Assembly (NCBI GenBank): GCA_937920105.1
Contig: CALETH010000040.1
Location: 1 to 18,398, forward strand
From: an uncultured Bacteroidota bacterium
GTDB lineage: Bacteria > Bacteroidota > Ignavibacteria > UBA10030 > UBA8401
DNA: 18,398 nucleotides
Direction: 5' to 3'
Position 1 is the stretch's first letter. Each line of letters starts with the position of its first letter. This document shows, piece by piece, positions 13,977-18,398 of the stretch. The translations under genes and the position numbers were made by a program. The notes beneath the pieces were generated by a model. That model saw nothing but the letters and a program-made list of their open reading frames with translations, was not told where the DNA came from and ran no database searches.

Positions 13977-14741
13977 TTATATTCTTCGTGTTGGTCCTAA
14001 ATCTTGTAAATGTTCTTCGTTCATTCTCCATAATGCTTGGCAAGAAAAACGATTTTCATACAATGCTCTTCCTATTACTAAAGAATCTACACCGTATTTT
14101 TCTAATTCTTGCATTTTCATTAAATCTTCAAACCCAGAAATTCCACCACATGCTGTGATGCGGATTCCTGTTTTTTCTGCTACCATTTGTATTGCTGGAA
14201 AGTTTGGATGTTTTTGTTTTCCATTATCAATAACATCAGTATAGAGAATTCGTGTTACTCCGAGTTGTTTTAATTGTAATGCAAATGGTAGTACATCAAC
14301 ATTGGTATTATGTTTCCAATTATTGAGCATAATTTTTCCATCACAAACATCAATTCCAATAATAATTTTTCGCGTGGTGAAATCTTTTATACATTGTTGA
14401 ACAATTTCTAAATTTTGTATTTCTGTAATGCGGAGCACAACGCGATAAATTCCGATAGATAATAATTCTTTTACTTGTTCATACTTTGTTATTGCTCCAT
14501 CTATCTGAATCGGAATATCTACTGCGGAAATCATTTTTTTAATGATGTCTACATTTTTAATTTCTCCTGTTTTAACAGTGTCTTTTTCAACAACGTGCAA
14601 TACTTTCGCATTTTCTCCTCTCCACAATACTGCCATTTCTATTGGATTATCGGAATAGTTTCTCTTCACAAATTCAGATTTGTGAATATTCTGTAAACAT
14701 TTTTCTTGTTGAATATCAATAACGGGAAATAGTAATAACAT
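13977..14741 (-). CDS. Divergent HisA-like (beta/alpha)8-barrel protein
   Basis: A 254-residue TIM barrel aligning along its whole length with HisA, the ProFAR isomerase of histidine synthesis. Retained: FPVIDI (catalytic Asp9), VLHVVEKD, GIDVCDGK (catalytic Asp131), YTDV (Thr168), the C-terminal phosphate loops ACGGIS (197-202) and VIGRALYE (222-229). Altered: the N-terminal phosphate loop, normally GGGIR, reads DGAIT (81-85); the next loop, normally IGT or VSS-like, reads LRIT (103-106); the early DGKCVRL region reads QQEKCLQNI; and the RDGT loop reads DNGK. HisA binds a substrate with a phosphate at each end, so this protein may use a one-phosphate substrate. It starts one base after the nucleotidyltransferase stop and precedes a PfkB kinase. 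No other his gene is in the window. A degraded true HisA is the main alternative. Confidence 0.72.
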   Translation of the reverse strand: MLLLFPVIDIQQEKCLQNIHKSEFVKRNYSDNPIEMAVLWRGENAKVLHVVEKDTVKTGEIKNVDIIKKMISAVDIPIQIDGAITKYEQVKELLSIGIYRVVLRITEIQNLEIVQQCIKDFTTRKIIIGIDVCDGKIMLNNWKHNTNVDVLPFALQLKQLGVTRILYTDVIDNGKQKHPNFPAIQMVAEKTGIRITACGGISGFEDLMKMQELEKYGVDSLVIGRALYENRFSCQALWRMNEEHLQDLGPTRRI

Positions 14742-14742
14742 T

Positions 14743-15495
14743 TTAATTTCCTTTTCGTCGTTGCAAAATCTTTTCTACTTCTTGTAATTGTTCAAGTGTA
14801 TTGACGCCAAGAATTTCTTGAACATCATCAGCAAGTTGTGCAGAAACTGGTAATTTCTTTTTTTGAAAATAAGAAAATACATCGGTAAGATAATATTCTT
14901 TTTGTGCGTTATTTGGCGTGATATGTTGTAATGCTTCAAATAAATATTTTGCATCAAATACATAAATACCAGAATTTATTTCGTTAATATTTTTTTGTTC
15001 TTCACTTGCATCGCGGTGTTCTATAATCGCTTCTACATAATTTTCCTTATTGCGAATAATCCTTCCATATCCTGTTGGGTCCGGTAATTTTGCTGTAAGA
15101 ATTGTTGCAATGGCTTTTGTTTCTTTATGATGAGAAAGCAATTTTTGTAAAGTAGTTTTTTGTAATAGTGGAACATCTCCAGATAATACTAAAATATCTT
15201 TTTCATAATTTTTCAACAATGGCACAGTTTGTAAAATTGCATGCCCTGTTCCTAACTGCGGTTCTTGTACTGCAAATTCTACTGTAGGATATTTTTGTTG
15301 AATATAGTGTTGGACTGTTTCACGAAGGAAGCCGACAATGGTAATTATGAGGGAAGAGTGTAATTCTATTGCAGTAACAATAACGTGTTCCAGCATTGGT
15401 TTACCATGGACTTCAAACATTACTTTTGCTTTGTTAGGATTTTTCATGCGGGTTCCTTTTCCCGCGGCTAAAATAACTGTAACAAGATTTTGCAT
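14743..15495 (-). CDS. Single-domain NTP transferase, GlmU N-terminal-like
   Basis: A 250-residue nucleotidyltransferase. The N-terminal signature VILAAGKGTRMKNPNKAKVM (7-26) and GKPMLEH match sugar-1-phosphate nucleotidyltransferases. VQEPQLGTGHAIL, LVLSGDVPLL and EINSGIYVFD are the specific marks of the GlmU uridyltransferase domain, which makes UDP-GlcNAc from UTP and GlcNAc-1-P. The left-handed beta-helix acetyltransferase half of GlmU (a further 200 or so residues) is absent: the protein ends NTLEQLQEVEKILQRRKGN. So acetylation, if needed, must come from another enzyme, or the sugar differs. It is the first gene of the NTase/HisA-like/PfkB group, with a minus-strand terminator separating it from panC upstream. 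Confidence 0.88.
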   Translation of the reverse strand: MQNLVTVILAAGKGTRMKNPNKAKVMFEVHGKPMLEHVIVTAIELHSSLIITIVGFLRETVQHYIQQKYPTVEFAVQEPQLGTGHAILQTVPLLKNYEKDILVLSGDVPLLQKTTLQKLLSHHKETKAIATILTAKLPDPTGYGRIIRNKENYVEAIIEHRDASEEQKNINEINSGIYVFDAKYLFEALQHITPNNAQKEYYLTDVFSYFQKKKLPVSAQLADDVQEILGVNTLEQLQEVEKILQRRKGN

Positions 15496-15507
15496 AGTAT
15501 CTATTCA

Positions 15508-15547
15508 GAAAAAGAAAACCACAAAAATTCTTTCAACTTTTGTGGTT
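15508..15547 (-). terminator. Rho-independent terminator after panC
   Basis: On the minus strand aaccacaaaa and ttttgtggtt (plus positions 15538-15547 and 15517-15526) form a 10-bp stem with an 11-nt loop, followed by a T-rich tract. It ends the arginase/toxin-antitoxin/panC transcript. The nucleotidyltransferase start lies only 12 bases farther, so its promoter must overlap this region, or read-through supplies it. Confidence 0.75.
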
Positions 15548-15582
15548 CTAAATTTTATATCAAAATACAAAAAAATGGTTTG

Positions 15583-16437
15583 CTATGCAATGATGACTAT
15601 ATTGTCTAACAATCGTGTTTTTCCAAAACGAACGGCAAGGATAAGAATGGTAGGAATATTTTTTTGTATGGTGTGAATTTCTTGAAATGTGGTAGGATGC
15701 ACAAATGCAATGTAATCTATTTCAACATTTTTTTTTGTGAGAATGTTTTTTTGTATTTCTTGTTGTAGATGTTTTGTATCAATCTCTCCTTTTTCTATTA
15801 AACTTTTTGCAAGTTCTAATGATTGATAAAGTATGGTTGAATCTTTTCTTTCTTGTGGTGAAAGATAGATGTTGCGAGAACTTTTTGCTAATCCGTCTTT
15901 TTCACGAATGATTGGTGCGATAATAATTTCAATTGGTAAATGCAAATCTTCTACCATTTTTTTTATGACTGCACATTGTTGTGCATCTTTTTGTCCGAAA
16001 AATGCTTTGTGTGGCTGTGTAAGAAAAAATAATTTTGCTACGATTGTGGCTACTCCGCGAAAATGTGTTGGACGTATTTTCCCTTCATAAATTGTTGATA
16101 AATTTTCAAGGGTAATGTAAGTAGAATATTCTTTTGGATATATTTCTTCAGCAGTTGGTGTAAATAGTATTGTTGCCCCTGCACTTTTTGCAAGTTTTGT
16201 ATCTTGTTCAAGATTTCTTGGATATTGTGTAAAATCTTCATTGGGTGCAAATTGTGTTGGGTTGACAAAGATGGAAACAATTACAATATCACATTGCTCT
16301 TTTGCTTTTTTGATGAGACTGAGATGTCCTTCATGTAATGCACCCATTGTAGGCACAAGTCCGATTGTTTTGTTTTGTTTTCTTGCTTGCTGTGTGTAGT
16401 GTTGGATTTCGGTGAGTATGGTGATGGTAAGTAACAT
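15583..16437 (-). CDS. panC: Pantothenate synthetase (pantoate-beta-alanine ligase)
   Basis: A 284-residue cytosolic enzyme that joins pantoate and beta-alanine using ATP, completing pantothenate (vitamin B5) on the way to coenzyme A. Family marks: GLVPTMGALHEGHLSLI with the HxGH nucleotide motif (His35, His38), VSIFVNPTQFAPNEDFTQYP, GVATIVAKLF, FGQKDAQQCAVI and the KMSKS-like GLAKSSRNIYLS. The length is standard. Translation ends in TAG. The ATG overlaps the first of two 15-bp direct repeats that extend upstream (16437-16492). Upstream on this strand, 89 bases away, is the RelE-type toxin gene; a terminator follows. No panB or panD is visible nearby. Confidence 0.97.
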   Translation of the reverse strand: MLLTITILTEIQHYTQQARKQNKTIGLVPTMGALHEGHLSLIKKAKEQCDIVIVSIFVNPTQFAPNEDFTQYPRNLEQDTKLAKSAGATILFTPTAEEIYPKEYSTYITLENLSTIYEGKIRPTHFRGVATIVAKLFFLTQPHKAFFGQKDAQQCAVIKKMVEDLHLPIEIIIAPIIREKDGLAKSSRNIYLSPQERKDSTILYQSLELAKSLIEKGEIDTKHLQQEIQKNILTKKNVEIDYIAFVHPTTFQEIHTIQKNIPTILILAVRFGKTRLLDNIVIIA

Positions 16438-16492
16438 CTAAAACTATGATTGACGAGTTTTCTAAAACTATGATTAAATGTTGAACTATGAT
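16437..16492. repeat. Short direct repeats overlapping the panC start
   Basis: tctaaaactatgatt occurs at 16437-16451 and again at 16461-16475. The shorter aactatgat recurs at 16484-16492, giving three copies of this core with steps of 24 and 18 bases. The stretch agttttctaaaact between the first two is also an inverted repeat. The array is in the panC 5' region and includes the first base of the start codon, so it could be an operator set. It could also be a simple duplication. Confidence 0.55.
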
Positions 16493-16526
16493 AATATAAA
16501 TTGGTTCGTTAAAATTAAAATAAATT

Positions 16527-16829
16527 TCATATTTTTAATTTTTGTGGATTTTGTCTTGTATCAAATAAAGTAAGGATTATTATTGTTTCATTTTCTGTTT
16601 TGTAATATAGGACAATTTGTTTTGTTAACACTGATTTTCTTACATTTTTCCTTTTATATGTTTGCGGAAATAATTTTGGGTTTGTTTTAATAAGTTCTAA
16701 ACGATTATCTAAAATTTTTATGAATTTTTTAATTTCTTTTTCTGTCCATTGCTTTTCGAGATAATCAATAATATTCTTCAAGTCGTCAATGGATTTTGAA
16801 GTCCATAATAATTTATAACCACTGTTCAT
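16527..16829 (-). CDS. RelE/ParE-family type II toxin
   Basis: A 100-residue protein with the RelE/ParE plasmid-stabilisation pattern. It opens KLLWTSKSIDDLKNIIDYLEKQWTEKEI (helical hairpin), continues RLELIKTNPKLFPQTYKRKNVRKSVL, then the strands QIVLYYKTENETIIILTLFDTRQNPQKL. RelE-type members cut mRNA on ribosomes and ParE-type members inhibit gyrase; the sequence alone does not decide between them. It overlaps the antitoxin gene by 17 nt, antitoxin first. The pair sits directly behind arginase and in front of panC. Confidence 0.88.
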   Translation of the reverse strand: MNSGYKLLWTSKSIDDLKNIIDYLEKQWTEKEIKKFIKILDNRLELIKTNPKLFPQTYKRKNVRKSVLTKQIVLYYKTENETIIILTLFDTRQNPQKLKI

Positions 16830-17052
16830 ATATTTTTTTAACTTCTTTGTGTTGTTTTATTCTATTATGTTTTATATCATCAAGTCCTTTTTCTATTGCC
16901 ATTTTTTCTTCATTAGTAATTTCTTCCCACCAATCTATTTTTTTTGGTTTTTCACGCAATAATTTTAGTTTTTCTATGGTAACTTCATCATTCAATTTTA
17001 ATACCCATTGAATAATGTCAAGTTTTTCTTGTTCCTTTTTTATTGCATTCAT
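16813..17052 (-). CDS. Antitoxin partner of the RelE/ParE-type toxin
   Basis: A 79-residue protein. A short N-terminal segment, EQEKLDIIQWVLKLNDEVTIEKL, is followed by KKIDWWEEITNEEKMAIEKGLDDIKHN and a basic C-terminal helix. This is the layout of the small addiction-module antidotes paired with RelE toxins in Bacteroidota. No classical DNA-binding motif is obvious. The start at 17052 is chosen because aaggag lies 9 nt upstream; an in-frame ATG at 17085 would overlap the arginase end. That ribosome binding site is part of the arginase stop region (TAAGGAG), so expression of the antitoxin is tied to arginase transcription. The pairing gives most of the confidence. Confidence 0.8.
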   Translation of the reverse strand: MNAIKKEQEKLDIIQWVLKLNDEVTIEKLKLLREKPKKIDWWEEITNEEKMAIEKGLDDIKHNRIKQHKEVKKIYEQWL

Positions 17053-17065
17053 TATTATTTTCTCC

Positions 17066-17968
17066 TTACAATATTTTTTTTCCAAATGCGGATTGAATGA
17101 GTTCTACAGCAAATTCTGCGGATTGATTTTTGTTATCTAAAATTGGATTGGCTTCTACAATTTCCATTGAAGTCATTTTTTGCGATGAGGAAAGTGTTTC
17201 CATAATTAAATGTGCTTCGCGATAATCCAAACCACCTTTCACTGGTGTTCCTACCCCTGGTGCAACTTGTGGGTCCATGGCATCTAAATCAAAACTGACG
17301 TGAAGATAATCAACATTTTTTAAGATTTGCAGGGATTGATTGATAATTGTTGACATGCCTTGTTTATCAATGTCTTCCATAGTAAAAATATTGATGCGAT
17401 TTTTTTTTATTAAAACTTTTTCCTCTTTATCCAAATCTCTTATTGCTATCATCACAATATTTTTTGGCTCAATTTTTTGAAAATCTCCACCAATAGATGT
17501 AAGTTCTATTGCTCCAAATCCAAGAGATGCCGCAAGCGGCATTCCATGAATATTTCCACTTGGACTGGTTTTATCGGTATTCATATCGCCATGTGCATCA
17601 ATCCAAATGACACCAAGTGTTTTATTGTTTTTCTTACAATAGGATGAAATACCAGCAATGGTTCCTAAGGCTATAGAGTGGTCTCCACCTAACACAAGTG
17701 GAAATTTTCCTTTCTCAACTATTTTTTCTACTTTTGAAGCAAGTAGTGTACATGAACGTACAATTTCCGCTAAATATTTTAATTTTGGATTTTTTATTTT
17801 TTGTTGTTCAGGACTTTTTATGAGTATGTCACCTTCATCAATAACGGTGTGACCGAGATGCTGTAATTTTTCTGTAACGTTGGCTATACGAATTGCTGAC
17901 GGTCCCATATCAACACCACGCCTACCTGCTCCTAAATCCATCGGCATTCCGATGATATGAATATTCAT
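17066..17968 (-). CDS. rocF: Arginase
   Basis: A 300-residue ureohydrolase that splits L-arginine into ornithine and urea with a two-manganese centre. Metal ligands are visible: GGDHSIALG (His97), IDAHGDMN (Asp124, His126, Asp128) and SFDLDAMDP (Asp227-type FDLD). SGNIHGMPLAASLG (137-150) and VAPGVGTPVKGGLDYREAH are characteristic of arginase rather than agmatinase or formimidoylglutamase. EIVEANPILD supplies the late Glu. The opening IGMPMDLGAGRRGVDMGPSA is also arginase-typical, and the length is standard. With P5C dehydrogenase elsewhere in the window, an arginine to glutamate route is suggested, although ornithine aminotransferase is not present here. A perfect palindrome lies 15 bases upstream of the ATG, and a toxin-antitoxin pair follows immediately. 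Confidence 0.95.
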   Translation of the reverse strand: MNIHIIGMPMDLGAGRRGVDMGPSAIRIANVTEKLQHLGHTVIDEGDILIKSPEQQKIKNPKLKYLAEIVRSCTLLASKVEKIVEKGKFPLVLGGDHSIALGTIAGISSYCKKNNKTLGVIWIDAHGDMNTDKTSPSGNIHGMPLAASLGFGAIELTSIGGDFQKIEPKNIVMIAIRDLDKEEKVLIKKNRINIFTMEDIDKQGMSTIINQSLQILKNVDYLHVSFDLDAMDPQVAPGVGTPVKGGLDYREAHLIMETLSSSQKMTSMEIVEANPILDNKNQSAEFAVELIQSAFGKKIL

Positions 17969-17983
17969 AAGTTTATAAATATG

Positions 17984-18016
17984 AGATTACAAAAGTTTTA
18001 AAAACTTTTGTAATCT
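17984..18016. repeat. Perfect 33-bp palindrome
   Basis: agattacaaaagtttt (17984-17999) and aaaacttttgtaatct (18001-18016) are exact reverse complements around one central base. The outer arms recur at 2169-2213, and the gttttNaaaac core recurs in the palindrome at 4051-4079. It lies between the transposase remnant and arginase. Confidence 0.85.
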
Positions 18017-18020
18017 TGTG

Positions 18021-18398
18021 TTACTCAAAAATATGTTTGATTATTTTTTCATCAATTTCTTTTTGATGAAACTTTATAAATTCATCTCTTCCACTAAACC
18101 ACTGAAAAATTTTTTCTTTATTTATTACTGCTTGTTCTTCATAAAGTATAACTTTATACGAACTATATTCCCATTCTTCTAATGAAACAGATAATTGAGA
18201 TTTGAGCGGGTTATTATGAATGTAATATATTAACCAACGCAAATATTCATCATTTTCTATTTCTTTACGTTTAAATTTGTACTGAAATAAACTTCCAGTT
18301 CTATTATACATTTTATTGATACTCTTTGCATAACTAATAAAAAAGGGGCTTGACTAGTTACTACCTTGATTTTTGTAAAAAAAGTTGAAGAAAGAAGA
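18021..18398 (-). pseudogene. REP-associated tyrosine transposase (RAYT, Y1_Tnp), C-terminal part, interrupted
   Basis: The frame after the ATG at 18309-18311 encodes 96 residues beginning MYNRTGSLFQYKFKRKEI, then DEYLRWLIYYIHNNPLKSQL and LEEWEYSSYKV. These are hallmarks of the C-terminal half of Bacteroidetes-type RAYT/IS200-like proteins; the catalytic Tyr is in the YYIHNNP helix. Family-like sequence continues upstream of this ATG: 14 codons reading SSPFFISYAKSINK, where the family has a similar SYAKxINK stretch. An in-frame TAG (18354-18356) breaks the frame there, and the frame is open again to the window edge. The His-hydrophobe-His metal site of the N-terminal half lies beyond the window or is lost. 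RAYTs act on REP hairpins, and three REP-like elements are present in the window. The gene is probably inactive unless read-through occurs. Confidence 0.75.

Noticed and set aside
16437..16492. CRISPR array
   Set aside because: The repeats are too short and few, the spacing is unequal and no cas gene is present.
17053..17085. Upstream ATG extending the RelE-partner antitoxin
   Set aside because: It overlaps the arginase end and lacks a ribosome site; the ATG at 17052 has AAGGAG at good spacing.
18354..18356. TAG read as a sense codon (recoded stop) in the RAYT gene
   Set aside because: serS and panC, both full-length housekeeping genes, end in TAG in this same window, so a normal nonsense mutation is simpler.

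Overview
The window is an AT-rich bacterial chromosomal segment with normal gene density. The mix suggests a member of the Bacteroidota/Ignavibacteria/Kapabacteria (FCB) side of the tree. It combines an ATP-dependent PEP carboxykinase, an IPT/TIG surface domain, Bacteroidetes-like type II toxin-antitoxin pairs, a Bacteroidetes-type REP-associated transposase and many short intergenic palindromes. Clear AGGAGG-type ribosome binding sites precede several genes, which fits Ignavibacteria-like lineages better than classical Bacteroidia. The taxonomic call is inference.

Layout. Bases 1-2152 (+) hold the 3' end of an IPT/TIG-domain protein, an NSS/SNF sodium-dependent transporter and a 47-residue MetS-like small subunit. 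These end in a convergent intergenic region with three hairpins, facing pckA (-). Bases 4118-8875 (-) form a tightly packed run, probably one operon: BadF/BadG-type sugar kinase, vapB, vapC, P5C dehydrogenase (pruA), BrnT-like toxin, CopG-type antitoxin, DinB/DUF1569-like protein, SRPBCC protein. A divergent promoter region (8876-9026) leads to a TPR lipoprotein (+). Bases 9870-12833 (-) hold dTDP-4-dehydrorhamnose reductase-like, an EEP-fold lipoprotein lacking catalytic residues, and serS. Bases 13068-15495 (-) hold a single-domain GlmU-like nucleotidyltransferase, a divergent HisA-like TIM barrel and a PfkB kinase. Bases 15583-17968 (-) hold arginase, a RelE-type toxin-antitoxin pair and panC. 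The right edge carries the C-terminal part of a REP-associated tyrosine transposase (RAYT), interrupted by an in-frame TAG.

How the genes may work together. Arginase and P5C dehydrogenase are two steps of arginine/ornithine/proline breakdown to glutamate, and PEP carboxykinase links such carbon to gluconeogenesis. Three complete type II toxin-antitoxin modules are stitched into these metabolic operons by 4-17 nt overlaps or near-zero gaps. Gaps between genes carry two families of small repeats. One is REP-like hairpins (GTCATTCC...GGAATCC or a close variant). The other is perfect palindromes with a gttttNaaaac core. At one place a palindrome-bearing insert lies inside a REP hairpin, flanked by a 5-bp direct repeat.

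Most interesting for follow-up: the HisA paralogue that keeps catalytic aspartates but has lost one of two phosphate sites; the EEP lipoprotein in which every usual catalytic residue except one Asn is replaced; the interleaved 10-bp inverted repeats upstream of the RmlD-like gene; and the nested REP insertion.
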